From Palaemon carinicauda (taxonomy: Eukaryota; Arthropoda; Malacostraca; Decapoda; Palaemonidae): a stretch of DNA of 64,000 bases. The stretch covers positions 43,898,407-43,962,406 of the forward strand of contig NC_090761.1 of NCBI RefSeq assembly GCF_036898095.1. Direction: 5' to 3'. Numbering within the stretch: the first letter of the stretch is position 1; every line of letters starts with the position of its first letter. The translations under genes and the position numbers were made by a program. A model generated the notes under the pieces. That model was not told where the DNA came from and ran no database searches. It saw only the letters and a list, made by a program, of their open reading frames with translations. Positions 1 through 11,786 of the stretch are shown one piece after another.

Positions 1-72
1 AGACATGATTATTCAGGTTCTTTTTAGTGCGAGGCAAGAGCGCAGATACAAGCATAATATATACAAAATAAT

Positions 73-585
73 TTATGTACGATCGTGTGACACACGGTTG
101 GTACATGGAGCGAGGTTAGAGGGGGCGGGTTGAAGAGGTGTCGACAAGTACGAGTCTGCGTTGACCAATCGTCGGTGGGCGACATCGACCAGAAGGTGGA
201 AATAAGAGAGGAAATCCGCACCGAGGATTGGCAATGTGACGTCAGCAACGAGAAACTTCCAATTGAAATTACCGTTTCCGAACGATAATGTGAGGTTCTC
301 GTAACCGTAGGTGGGTATCGCAGATCCGTTGGCAGCTACCAAGTGGACGTCGGCAGATGTAGACAGACTACGTCGTGCCTTGAAGAGTTTCCTTGGCAAA
401 AGAGAACGACAAGCACCCGTGTCTACCAAAAATCGCACGCCCGTTCCTGCATCCTGTAAAAAGAAAAGATTAGAAACACGGGAGGCCACCGCCACGCGTG
501 ATGGCCTACTTACACGTTTTTTGGCCACTGACAATCCTTGGCACATTTCTTCGCGGTTGCCCCGAATCTGAAGTGGTAGTAGCAA
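73..585 (-). CDS. Retropepsin (start of gypsy Pol)
   Basis: Aspartic protease that would mature the Gag-Pol polyprotein. The active-site triad is visible in FLVDTGACRSLLP, followed by the second conserved patch ILGADFL about 60 residues later, which is the normal retropepsin arrangement. The frame is open from an overlap with the end of gag to a stop at 73. In an intact element Pol would continue into RT, so the stop suggests Pol is broken just past the protease; the missing RT lies beyond the window edge. The start residue is not meaningful because Pol is normally made by frameshifting. Confidence 0.72.
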   Translation of the reverse strand: MLLPLQIRGNREEMCQGLSVAKKRVSRPSRVAVASRVSNLFFLQDAGTGVRFLVDTGACRSLLPRKLFKARRSLSTSADVHLVAANGSAIPTYGYENLTLSFGNGNFNWKFLVADVTLPILGADFLSYFHLLVDVAHRRLVNADSYLSTPLQPAPSNLAPCTNRVSHDRT

Positions 586-1315
586 AACTGCGGCGGATGG
601 CAGGTAGTAAGTGGCTGTAGAAGTCGTTCGTTGGGGCGCGAGCGATTGGTGGGTGGTGGGCGGCTTTGTCGCCGCTTCGGCACGTCACGGGGTAGGCGTG
701 TATGTCCTACGGCATTCATGTCAGCTTCAGTTGACGTTGAATAGGCATCCTCTTCTTCAGGGGTGGAGGCGTTGATGGAGGTCTGGAAGTGGCTGTCCAC
801 AAGGGCGTCGGCTTTGGTCATCAAGTCCTTTATGGGTAAACTATCGACATCGGGTATGGCAGCGCGTATAGGTCCGGGTAAACGGCGTATCCAAAGGGCA
901 CGAAGTAGGTTCACCTCACGAGGAGAGCCGTCTGCGGCAGGTTGAAGGCGAGCGATACTGGTCATTTCCCTGACGGCAAGCGAAGCCCTTTGGTCCCCCA
1001 AAGGTTGTTGCGAGAGCTGAAAAAGCTTTGTATACGGGCGGCTGGCGACGGCGAGTACTGCTGCAGAAGGTATGTTTTGAGGGCGTCATACTCTATTGGG
1101 GTGTCTCCTTGTTCACAAAGCCAGTCGGATATTTCTGGGAAGGTGTCCTTGGGTATCGCCGCGAGAACATAATCTGCTTTGGTGGTTGAGCGAGTCACGC
1201 CCTTGATGCGAAACTGGACTTCTGCGCGCTGAAACCAAGCAAACGCCTCTCCGCTGGCAAACGATGAAAGTTTGAATGGGCCAGCCGCAGCGCCAACTTC
1301 CGTAGAGTCCACCAT
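510..1315 (-). pseudogene. Ty3/gypsy Gag with one frameshift
   Basis: Capsid/nucleocapsid polyprotein of the element at the left edge. The likely start is the ATG whose complement lies at 1313-1315 (MVDSTEVG). The N-terminal part carries the capsid-like phrases AFAWFQRAEVQF and YDALKTYLLQQY. Near 1005-1020 the reading frame changes by one base, after which the protein continues through LLRALWIRRLPGPIR to a C-terminal zinc knuckle C-Y-Y-H-x8-C-x3-C, giving the atypical C-H-C-C order. The 3' end overlaps the protease frame for about 75 bases, as expected for frameshifted Gag-Pol expression. The internal shift is probably a single-base indel, making this copy defective. Confidence 0.75.
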
Positions 1316-1400
1316 AGTACCAACGATGTAGGGGCGAGGAGGAAGGGGGTGGAAGGAGGTGGGAGCGAGTCGACTTCCGGGGTCACACACTTTGCCTCCT

Positions 1401-1703
1401 TTGAAAAAGTACATTGCTCAAATAAATATGCATGTATTCCGATATATATGGCAGGGAACTTACCATCCTGTAGGTAGAGATACTCTTTGTTTGTCGAAAG
1501 AGAAAGGTGGATTGGGTATTATAAATGTTTATTTTAAGTCCCTGGCGATTTTCAGTTCGACAGCTCTAAATGATATTAGAAAGGATATTGGTATAAGTAA
1601 TTTCTATTGCAAGATGAGAATTAGTTTTTTGTTGGACTTGAAGGATATAAATGAGGTTTCATTTGTGTCAACATCATTTTATTTAGTTGCAATTAATGTA
1701 ATC
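1401..1703 (+). pseudogene. LINE reverse transcriptase C-terminal region, left half
   Basis: Plus-strand reading shows the region just downstream of a non-LTR reverse transcriptase: VFRYIWQGTYHP, then an Arg, then KEKGGLGIINV. The F-x-W...R...GGL pattern is common to many LINE clades. The frame is open to 1727, but after about 1703 the sequence belongs to the inserted DIRS element. The same LINE resumes at about 8499. The 5' part of the LINE is missing and meets the gypsy Gag leader directly, so it was already truncated or was cut by the gypsy insertion. Clade not assigned. Confidence 0.65.
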
Positions 1704-1740
1704 ATGTTATTTTCATTAGTAAAATAAATTTTTGAATATA

Positions 1741-1898
1741 CTTACCCGATAATCATGTAGCTGTCAACTCTGTTGCCCGACAGAAATCTACGGTCGGGAT
1801 ACGCCAGCGATCGCTATACAGGTGGGGGTGCACACAACAGCGCCATCTGTGGTCAGGTACTCTAGTACTTCTTGTCAACACCACCTCAATTTTTTCCT
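1741..1898 (+). repeat. Left inverted terminal repeat, family 1
   Basis: About 158 bp beginning CTTACCCGATAATCATG and ending in CACCTCAATTTTTTCCTC. It is the near-exact reverse complement of 8327-8484. The outer 37 bases (1704-1740) are specific to this end and reappear, reverse-complemented, in the internal complementary region. Confidence 0.9.
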
Positions 1899-1943
1899 CG
1901 GTCCACTGGTTCTCTATGGGGAGGAAGGGTGGGTCAATTAAAT

Positions 1944-2034
1944 CATGATTATCGGGTAAGTATATTCAAAAATTTATTTTACTAATGAAAATAACATTTT
2001 TCAATATTAATCTTACCCGATAATCATGTAGCTG
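1944..2034 (-). repeat. Internal complementary region (circle-junction copy), family 1
   Basis: Contains CATGATTATCGGGTAAG followed by the complement of the left outer end, then directly the complement of the right outer end and CTTACCCGATAATCATG. It therefore equals the reverse complement of the right and left element ends joined together, which is the diagnostic DIRS feature used to rebuild the ends during replication through a circular intermediate. Confidence 0.85.
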
Positions 2035-2399
2035 ATTCACACCCAGGGTGGTGGGTGAAAACCAGTGTACATGTTAATCAAGAAGCTAAGTATCCCGTAT
2101 TTTATTTTATTAGTTATTCAAAAATAACATAAAATAAATAAGTACCTGGTAAGGAAGACGACTTGAACCATTACTCTGCCTTTATTAAGTACGTCTTCCT
2201 TACTGAGCGTAGCGGTCCTCTTAGGATGCTGAACGACTCTTAGGTGCTGAAGTATAAAGGGCTGCAACCCATACTAAAGGACCTCATCACAACCTTTAAC
2301 CTCGGCGCTTCTCAAGAAAGAATTGACCACCCGCCAAATCAACAAGGATGTGGAAGGCTTCTTAGCCGACCGTACAACCCATAAAAAGTATTCAAGAGA

Positions 2400-3470
2400 A
2401 AGGTTAAAAGGTTATGGGATTATGGGAATGTAGTGGCTGAGCCCCCGCCTACTACTGCATTCGTAGCTACGAATGGTCCCAGGGTGTAGCAGTACTCGTA
2501 AAGAGACTGGACATCTTTGAGATAGAATGATGCGAACACTGACTTGCTTCTCCAATAGGTTGCATCCATAACACTCTGCAGAGAACGGTTCTGTTTGAAG
2601 GCCACTGAAGTAGCCACAGCTCTCACTTCATGTGTCCTTACCTTCAGCAAAGCAAGGTCTTCTTCCTTCAGATGAGAATGTGCTTCCCTAATCAGAAGCC
2701 TGAATTAGTAAGAAACTGAGTTCTTAGACCTTGGAAGAGAAGGCTTCTTGATAGCACACCATAAGGCTTCTGATTGTCCTCGTAAAGGTTATGACCTTTT
2801 TAGATAGTACCTAAGAGCTCTAACTGGGCAAAGTACTCTCTCCAGTTCGTTCCCCACCAAGTTGGACAGGCTTGGGATCTCGAACGACTTAGGCCAAGGA
2901 CGTGAAGGAAGCTCGTTTTAGCAAAAAACCGAGCTGCAAGGAACATGTAGCCGTTTAGATGTGAAAACTATGTTCCTGCTGAAGGCGTGGATCTCACTTA
3001 CTCTTTTAGCTGTTGTCAAGCACACGAGGAAAAGAGTTTTTAATGTGAGGTCCTAAAAAGAGGCTGATTGGAGAGGTTCAAATCTTGATGACATAAGGAA
3101 CCTTAGGACCACGTCTAGATTCCAGCCTGGAGTGGACAACCGACGTTCCTTTGAGGTCTCAAAAGACCTAAGGAGGTCCTGTAGATCTTTGTTGGTGGAA
3201 AGATCCAAGCCTCTGTGGCGGAAAACCGCTGCCAACATACTTCTGTAACCCTTGATCGTAGGAGCTGAAAGGGATCTTACGTTCCTTAGATGTAACAGGA
3301 AGTCAGCAATCTGGGTTACAGTGGTACTGGTTGAGGAAACTGCATTGGCCTTGAACCAGCTTCGGAAGACTTCCCCTTTAGACTGATAGACTCTGAGAGT
3401 GGATGTTCTCCTTGCTCTGGCAATCGCTCTGGCTGCCTCCTTCGAAAAGTCCCTAGCTCTTGAGAGTCTT
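2400..3470 (-). pseudogene. Tyrosine recombinase, family 1, frameshifted
   Basis: The integrase-like recombinase that would insert the circular DNA. Reading the minus strand from about 3470, the N-terminal core-binding region is visible (VYQSKGEVFRSWFKANA, then FLLHLRNVRSLSAPTIKGYRS). The catalytic Arg lies in TAKRVSEIHAF near 2995. The H-x-x-R box is in RTHEVRAVATS, and the nucleophile Tyr in SFYLKDVQ, both in the frame ending at 2420. The pieces are in at least three frames, so the gene is inactive, although all catalytic residues can still be recognised. Confidence 0.8.
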
Positions 3471-3479
3471 TCGAAGAGC

Positions 3480-4640
3480 GTGGAGGTTTGGGTGTACCTT
3501 CTTTACGTGAGGTTGACGTAGAAGGTCCACTCCTAGAGGAAGAGTCCTGGGAATGTCGACCAGCCATTGCAGTACCTCTATGAACCATTCTCTCGCGGGC
3601 CAGAGCGGAGCCAACCAACGTCAGCCGTGTCCCTTTGCGAGAGGCGAACTTCTGAAGTACCCTGTTGACAATCTTGAACGGCGGGAATGCATACAGGTCG
3701 AGATGGGACCAATCCAGCAGAAAAGCATCCACGTGAACTGCTGCTGGGTCTGGAATCGGAGAACAATACAACGGGAGCCTCTAGGTTATCGAGGTAGCGA
3801 ACAGATCTATGGTTGGCTGACCCCACAGGGCCCAAAGTCTGCTGCAAACATTCTTGTGAAGGGTCCACTCTGTGGGGATGACCTGACCCTTCCGGCTGAG
3901 GCGATCTGCCATGACATTCATATCGCCCTGAATGAACCTCGTTACCAGCGTGAGCTTTCGATCTTTTGACCAGATGAGGAGGTCCCTTGCGATCTAGAAC
4001 AACTTCCACGAATGAGTCCCTCCCTGCTTGGAGATGTAAGCCAAGGCTGTGGTGTTGTCAGAGTCCACCTCCACCACCTTGTTAAGCTGGAGGGACTTGA
4101 AGTTTATCAAGGCCAGATGAACCGCCAACAACTCCTTGCAATTGATGTGAAGTGTCCTTTGCTCCTGATTCCATGTTCCCGAGCATTCCTGTCCGTCCAA
4201 AGTCGCACCCCAGCCCGTGTCTGATGCGTCCGAGAAGAGACGGCGTTCGGGTTTCTGAACAGCCAAAGGTAGACTTCCTTGAGAAGAAAGCTGTTCTTTC
4301 ACCACGCGAGAGTAGACCTCCTCTCTTCGGAAACAGGAACTGAGACCGTCTCTAGCGTCATGTCCTTTCTCCAGTGAGCCGCTAGATGATACTGAAGGGG
4401 GCGGAGGTGGGGTCTCCCTAACTCGATGAACAGGGCCAGCGATGAAAGTGTCCCTGTTAGAATCATCCACTACCTGACTGAGCATCGGTTCCTTCTCAGC
4501 ATGCTCTGGATGCAAACTAGGGCTTAGTAGATCTTTGGGGCCGACGGAAAAGCCCGAAAAGCTCGACTCTGAAGATCCATACCCAGGTAGACAATGGTCT
4601 GGGATGGGACGAGCTGGGACTCCTCAAAATTGACCAGGAG
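3480..4640 (-). pseudogene. RT thumb, RNase H and methyltransferase-like region, family 1
   Basis: From about 4640 downward the RT thumb reads VYLGMDLQSRAFRAFPS. RNase H follows in the frame 4515-3994 with LFSDASDTGWGATLDG, LHINCKELLAVHLAL and SDNTTALAYISKQGG, matching the D, E, D catalytic spacing. The frame then shifts and continues with GDMNVMADRLSR and QPTIDLFATS, the region that in DIRS elements is often compared with Dam-type methyltransferases. The RT palm with its YLDD box is essentially gone; only a degraded DD-like trace remains near 4730. The order and spacing fit a DIRS Pol. Confidence 0.75.
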
Positions 4641-5394
4641 GCCCAGTTCCTTGGTCAGATCCATAGTCCATCTGAGAATTTCCAGACAGCGACGACTTGT
4701 GGGAGCTCTTAAAAGCTAGTCGTCTGACGGAGCCGGACACAAGATCATGGTACTGCTGGACAGTCTGTGAACTGTCAACCATGGGGAAGCGAGGAAGTAC
4801 AGTGACAACCCGAAGCTGTCTAGACTGTCTGGGTCGTACAGACAACTCCTTAACGGGTTGCTGAGGTTGCCGCACTGCGTCACAACAAGTCACTTCTGCT
4901 GGTTGTTGAACGTCTTCCCAGTGACACACTGACTCCGTAAACAAAAAAATCCTCTAACAAGGACTAAGCTTGGACTGCATGTCTTGCAACACATCTCAAG
5001 GTCTATGGGAGCAGGTGTGGTAACAGACGGGGTTAGCGACTGAAGTGGAACCATTACCTTCCCTGGAAGCATGTTATGCTTAAATAAAAGTCCATAGGAG
5101 GCTACGCAGCTAAAGGCTCCTCTCCAAATGACAGAGTCCTCAAGGGAATATCAGAAGGAGGGAGAATAGCACTTTCTCATCTACAGGAACCATATCCGAG
5201 AAAAGCTAAGTTCTCTCAGTGAGGGTTTCACTGGTGCAAAAGCAGCAGACTAGAAGGCAACGTTATGAAACTGCTTGACAGTCTAGTGAGTTGGCAACAA
5301 CCAAAGATGTGTGACTGAGAAGCATGCGGTAAGGTATGCAGAGCATGCTGTATGCAGAGCATGCTGTATGTAGAGCATGCTGTAAGGTATGCAG

Positions 5395-5870
5395 AGCATG
5401 TTGCATGGCGTGCGGCTTATGCTGCATGGGATGAGGCTCATGCTGCATGGGATGAGGCTCATGCTGCATGGTATGAGGCTCATGCTGCATGGGATGAGGC
5501 TCAAGCTGCAAGGGAAGAGGCTTATGCCGCATGCGTTGAGGAGGATGCCGCATAGTATGAGGCTCCTGCCTCATGGGTTGAGGTGGTTGCCGCATAGCAT
5601 GAGGCTCCTGCCTCATGGTTTGAGGAGGATGCCGCATAGCATGAGGCTCCTCATAGCATGAGACTCCTGCCTCATGGGTTGAGGAGGATGCCGCATAGCA
5701 TGAGGCTCCTGCCTCATGGGTTGAGGAGGATGCCGCATAGCATGAGGCTGCCTCATGGGTAGAGGAGGATGTCGCATAGCATGAGGTTCCTGCCTCATGG
5801 GTTGAGGAGGATGCCGCATAGCATGAGGCTCCTGCCTCATGGTTTGAGGAGGATGCCGCATAGCATGAGG
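5395..5870. repeat. 42-bp / 21-bp tandem repeat inside family 1 Gag
   Basis: From about 5560 to 5870 a 42-bp unit (GAGGCTCCTGCCTCATGGGT...) repeats about seven times; on the minus strand each unit encodes 14 residues. From 5415 to 5520 a 21-bp half-unit (GGCTCATGCTGCATGGGATGA) repeats about five times, encoding the heptapeptide MQHEPHP. Because all periods are multiples of three and seven codons, the frame is kept across most of the array. Confidence 0.85.
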
Positions 5871-6129
5871 CTCCTGTGAGGTTCCTGCCTCAAGAGTTGC
5901 GTCTGCCTCAAGGGTTGAGGAGGTAGCTGCGCAGAGAGAGGCTCATGCTGTGAAGAATGCGGTTGCTGCATGCGTTGAGGCGGCTGCCTCATAGCATGAG
6001 GTTCCTCAAGAGTTGAGGCTCTTGCCTCAAGAGTTGAGGTTCTTGCCTCAAGAGTGGAGGTGGCTGCCGCAAGAGTTGAGGTTGCTGCCTCAAGGATGGT
6101 GGAGGTTGCCGCAACGCAAGAGGTTGCTG

Positions 6130-6545
6130 CATAGCGCTGGTATCTGGCAACTCCCAATGCGGCAGCTCACGCGTGGAGGTAGGTTGAGGAACCTCAACAT
6201 CATACGTCTGGCAGGGTGGACTGCGCAGAGGTGGAGTTGAGGTTGCTGCCTCGAGGATGGTGGAGGTTGTCGCACCGCAAGAGGTTGCTGCCTCGAGGAT
6301 GGAGGAGGTAGTCGCAACGCATGAGGCTCCTACCTCAAGGGTAGAGGAGGTTGCTGCAAAGCATAAGGCTCCTGCCTCAAGTGTTGAGGAGGTTGCCGCG
6401 TGGCAAGAGGCTCCTGCCTCAAGGAAAGTGGAGGTTGCTGCACAGAGCTGGTATCTGGCAACTCCCAATGCGGCAGCGCACGCATGGAGGTAGCTTGAGG
6501 AACCTCAACATCATACGTCTGGCAGGCTGGACTGCGTAGAGGTGG
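6130..6545. repeat. Approximately 310-bp tandem duplication in family 1 Gag
   Basis: The segment TGGTATCTGGCAACTCCCAA and the 100 bases after it occur at 6139 and again at 6449 with a few substitutions. The intervening sequence is itself a run of 24-30-bp units coding for LEAATS/LRQEP-like repeats, so the Gag repeat region has grown at two scales. Confidence 0.75.
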
Positions 6546-8326
6546 AGGAGCGCTCGCAGGAGGAGGTGTGTTAACCTTCTCTGCCTGAAACTCCTGCATC
6601 AACACTGCAAGCTGAGACTGCATTGTCTGCAGCATAGACCACTAGAGTTTAAGAAAGACAACAACAAACGGAGCTACTGTCCGTTGAGACTGAGGTCTAA
6701 AACAGCTGGTGCGGCAACAGACGGAGCTACTGCCTGTTGCGATACCACCTTGCCTCTCTGGGAGGTGTGCAGTTGTCGTACTGCAGCAAGTCCGAACTGA
6801 CCCAGTGCTAATGGCATCACCTAGGAGTTGGACTTGCGCGGAAGGGACCGACTTGCACTTAAAAGCTGCAAGATTTGGTCCATGGTTTCTGCGAGAAACC
6901 TCTTCCGCAGACGAGGAATAAAAGGGCTCTCTCGTCTTTGTGTGGGTGGGGTGATCACGTCGGCTACGTGAGTTGGTTACACCCGAAACCACGGAGGGAA
7001 ACGTCTGTTCGTCGATCAAGGCCTGATGAACCCATAAGTCCTTCGACGTTACTTCTCCCCTGGCTTGGGAGCTTGTAAGAGGTCCCAGACTAGGCGAACA
7101 ACTGGCACGAACAGACGAACCCTCGAACGCAACACTGTAACACTTTGCGCTTATCACTTTATCACTTTTGATTTTCTGTTTGCACTTATTTCACTGAACT
7201 CGAAACTTTAAGTGGTTTGTACCTGAAACACGCAATTCTATCCTTCCTTAAAAGTTAGTAATTGCGAAAACAGAATTACAATGTAACAGAAAAATATAAT
7301 GAAAGATAAATAATTCAGTGGCTGGAAAGAGACTAAACACTAGATCAAATAAACTACGTTTAAAATCTCTCACCGCATAAAGCTTGAGAACAAGAATAAA
7401 ACTCTAGAAACGTTTACCTTCTTCCCCTAAAGAGACTAGGGAGAAGAGCAAAAACGATAACAACGTTACTCGCTTGAACGAAACGTTTATCCTCCTCTCT
7501 CTCCCTCCGTCTCTATCTCTCTCTCTCTCTCTCTCTTGACTTAGAACCTGAGAGATGAGCCCAATCATATATATCGTTAAAACATATTATTGTTAAAGGA
7601 AAAAAACTGAAAGATTTCCCAAATAAAAAGTTCCTTTATTAGAATTAAAACCATTAAGCTAAGAAAGAATGAACAAAACGCTAGAATCGGTTTACTCTTA
7701 CTGCAACGTGACACCGTGAAAATTCTCTCTCTATCGTAACGATAGAGCGCAAGTTGAACGTTCTGAACGTCAACAACTGCAGAGACAAAACAAAACGTTA
7801 GTTCAACTTTGAAAAACAGTATGAGACTATCAAAGAAATTCTTTCAAAAACATTAAAATAGCATAATATGTTAACAGGTAAAAACGAAATGACGGGCTCA
7901 ATGTTAATTAACTTCGGTACCAAGAAAAGACCGCCTACTATTAGGAAAGGTCGAATATAAACAAATATAAAAATTAATTTTAATAAGTTTATAATAAAAG
8001 GAAGTTAATCGAAGAGGCCTATAAAAGGCGGAGAGATATAAAATAAATCTATAACTTTTGTTAAGCAAAATTAAGAAAGAGAGTCTATACTCTCTTAGAC
8101 ACCAACACTTCCGTCTAAGGGAAGGGTCGGCCATTTAAAAGTGAAAGAGAGTTCATACTCTCTTCGTCACCATAATTAATCAAATGAATTCCAAAAGCTA
8201 GCTAAGCTAATGATAAAACTTCCTGAATAGCGAAAGCTAAACTCTAGAGCAAATACATCACCAAATCGTGAGCAAAAACTCCAGAATCAACAGCGTATCC
8301 ATGTAGGTCTAGCCGGAGGCACGACA

Positions 8327-8484
8327 GAGGAAAAATTGAGGTGGTGTTGACAAGAAGTACTAGAGTACCTGACCACAGATGGCGCTGTTGTGTGCACCCC
8401 CACCTGTATAGCGATCGCTGGCGTATCCCGACCGTAGATTTCTGTCGGGCAACAGAGTTGACAGCTACATGATTATCGGGTAAG
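8327..8484 (-). repeat. Right inverted terminal repeat, family 1
   Basis: Reverse complement of 1741-1898. The few bases beyond it (to about 8498, ATTAATATTGAAAAA) are end-specific and are also represented in the internal complementary region. Confidence 0.9.
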
Positions 8485-8498
8485 ATTAATATTGAAAA

Positions 8499-9130
8499 AG
8501 AAAAGTTTATCACCATGTAAAATTTCCTAACTTAAGTTCTAAAGATTGTTATAATTTTATAAGGCCAGAGAGTGTCCAAAAAATTGAAGGGAGTTATCCA
8601 CTTTTGGACTGGAAAATGGTATGGGACAGCATAAACAAACCTTTCATTGGCACCATGGAGAGAGAGTTTGCCTTTAAATATGCTCATGGAACTTTGGCGA
8701 CAAATAATCGTCTGAAAATGTTGAATATCAGAGACAGTGATAAATGTGATCATTGCGATGATGTTGAATGCAGTTTGCATATATTTTACTTTTGCAGGCA
8801 CATCCAGACAATATTGATGTATGTTAAAAATCTATTATTTCATACTTGTGACATAAACAGGGACAATTTTTTAAACACATTAATGTTCAATTACAAATAT
8901 AGGACGAAAAAAGATTATAATAGCGCCACTGTATTGATAGTTGGTTATTTATATGCTGTTTGGGTCAGTAAGAAGAAACGATATACGAAAGAAAACAGAT
9001 GCCTTTCTTAAGTGTAAATTTCAATAAGATGCTTGCCTGTATTTTGGTATCACGATAAGAAGACTAGGGAGATGGAAATATCATTATTTAAAGAATTAGA
9101 TGGTACTTTAGTGTGCGAATTTTCTTTGAC
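8499..9130 (+). pseudogene. LINE C-terminal zinc-finger (zf-RVT-like) region, right half
   Basis: Continuation of the LINE interrupted at 1703. The frame from 8604 to 9011 encodes W-x2-V-W-D-S near its start, a YAHGTLATNNRL segment and a Cys/His cluster C-D-H-C...C-S-L-H-x6-C, which is the zf-RVT pattern found after the RT of many non-LTR elements. A stop at 9009-9011 is followed by more LINE-like sequence in shifted frames to about 9130. The two halves are in the same orientation and frame, which supports insertion of the DIRS element into a pre-existing LINE. Confidence 0.65.
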
Positions 9131-10235
9131 ATAAGGTCAAAAAGAGGCCGTACCACCAGCGAACTTAACGCGCTGCACTGAATGCATAGTTTAGGGCATT
9201 TTTTGCAACGTCCCTTTGTCCCATAGCTATAAACTGAGTTTAGGGTGGTCGGAAAGAAAAAGAGCATAGGAAACTTGGGTGATATTCAAATGAAAATAAA
9301 TACGGTAACAACTCTGCCCCGATATCTAGTCAAGTTCGCGTTCTAGGAGTTTTAACTTGTCTTTCAATGTTCAAATAAATAATGTAGTAAAACGGCAGGC
9401 TATCATCTTAGAAACATTGTTTTTTATACAAGTACCTGGATGAGCATCCTGTAAAGAAGCTTGTAATAAACTGTTAAGAAACTACTGTTAAGAAACTTGT
9501 AATAAACTGTTAAGAAACTACATAACATAATAAATGAGGAGAATGGCTGATAAAAGGTGTTCTACCCAGAGATAGGATCACTCCTAATTTGCACTAGCTG
9601 CAAGAATTGAGTTTAAAATATGTACCATAACCCACCAAGTTATCAGAACCGGACGTCCAAAATATCCAATAGAATTGCTATATATTGTGCCCCCAACAAA
9701 TCGTATTGACACGCGAATAGTTACAGATGGTTTCAAATTATTGGAAACTAGCTACACATACAGTATATGTATACTGTAGGCTAGGCTAGGGCCTTTAAAT
9801 ATGTGGCTCCGATACTATACAATAAGTAGTATAGATTCTAAGTTGGATTGCCCAGACTATTTTAATTAGAAACGCCAGTGTCCTGACATATTCTACAACT
9901 ATTTCGATGCCATTCATTTCTATACAATCTTAAGTTATTTCCATACACTTTATTGCTATGAGATACAACACTACGTCGGTTCCATATACAGTCAATTCGA
10001 AAGAACAACGACTCTGCTCTATTCCTTCCATTTTACATGGATGTGAAAACTATTTCAACCACCTAGGGGCTAGACGCACCGTCAAAAAGCCCCTGTCCGG
10101 AGAGAAGCTCCGGGCAATCTAAAGAAGAAGAAGAAGAAGTGAAAACTACGTTGAAGATAAGTGTAAAAAATAGATCGATTTATATTATCATATGAAACAA
10201 CTTATAGAGTTTCATTTCCTTTCTAGTAAAAGTAA
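9131..10235. other. Non-coding stretch, nothing recognised
   Basis: AT-rich sequence between the LINE end and the tandem duplication. It holds a short direct duplication at about 9466-9515 (GTAATAAACTGTTAAGAAAC twice) and a GC-rich hairpin at 10095-10118 followed by an AAG run. No open frame with coding character was seen. Confidence 0.5.
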
Positions 10236-11152
<917 letters not shown>

Positions 11153-11786
11153 TTATGGATCATTGCACTTACAATGACATTTTTAAAACTTGAGTAATTT
11201 TGAGCCACAATTGACATGATAATTACCTTATACTAGTGTTTACGATACAAATTTCCCAATCATTTAAATTAGCAATGCCATACACGCTTGGTTCTATGTC
11301 AGCCGATTTGTAATCTTTATTAGATGTTTTGAAAACATTACGAAAATGATCTTCACTTAGTTTTAGTTTATGACTTGGAGGGATTTTTCATTAAATTCGT
11401 TCTATACACATAATTGTAGGCTACATTTTCTCTACACTTATGACCTAATACATTTCCAAGAGCCCGTAATAACTAACAATATACTGTAACGTTAGCTTGA
11501 TCTTAACCAACATCTATAGACGAGCACGGGATAACTGGGACTAGAAGTAATGTATCTCGTCTTTATCAAATAGCAGGCACTTCCACTTGGTTATAACACC
11601 TGCTTTTGTTTATGTATCTGATAAATAAAAATTAATATGACTTAGTTTTAATCAAATAGTTCGCATCTTTGAAACGGCTCCTCCAAAGTTTATCCAGTTA
11701 TACTGTTTTGTATTTTCCTCCGGTTATAATACATACAAGAAGGTAATGTATAGAGAAGAAAAGGCTTGTTTTACGTTTATATATCG

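Larger units (their letters stand above)
1..1400 (-). mobile_element. Ty3/gypsy LTR retrotransposon, CsRn1-like, partial
   Basis: Minus-strand Gag followed by a retropepsin is the 5' half of a Ty3/gypsy element; RT, RNase H and integrase would lie beyond the left edge. The Gag zinc motif has the order C-H-C-C rather than C-C-H-C, which is the hallmark of the CsRn1 lineage. No LTR or primer-binding site is evident between the Gag start (about 1315) and the LINE sequence that begins near 1400, so the 5' end appears truncated. The right boundary is set only by where LINE coding sequence starts. Confidence 0.75.
5260..7157 (-). pseudogene. Gag-like protein with Met/Pro/Gln/His repeats, family 1
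   Basis: First gene of the minus-strand DIRS element. The N-terminal part (7157-6642) includes VRASCSPSLGPLTSSQARGE, a segment that recurs in the element at 61644-64000. A short Gln-rich stretch at about 6640 (MLQTMQSQLAVLMQEF) could form a coiled coil. From about 6600 to 5260 the protein is a low-complexity array of seven-residue repeats (M-R-Q-E-P-H-A / M-R-H-P-P-Q-P and variants) and of LEAATS-type repeats. Frames change several times. No zinc knuckle is seen in this copy. Gag identity rests on position and on the related element. Confidence 0.55.
1704..8498 (-). mobile_element. DIRS-type YR retrotransposon, family 1 (minus strand)
   Basis: A 6.8-kb element with near-perfect inverted ends (1741-1898 against 8327-8484), an internal complementary region at 1944-2034, and minus-strand order Gag (7157 to 5260), RT thumb/RNase H/methyltransferase-like (4640 to 3480) and tyrosine recombinase (3470 to 2400). 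This is the DIRS layout. Most of the RT palm is deleted, and there are frameshifts throughout, so the copy is dead. It sits inside a LINE, with no clear target-site duplication, as expected for recombinase-mediated insertion of a circle. About 1.1 kb (7160-8320) is a leader with no coding signal and a short CT run at 7515-7536. Confidence 0.85.
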
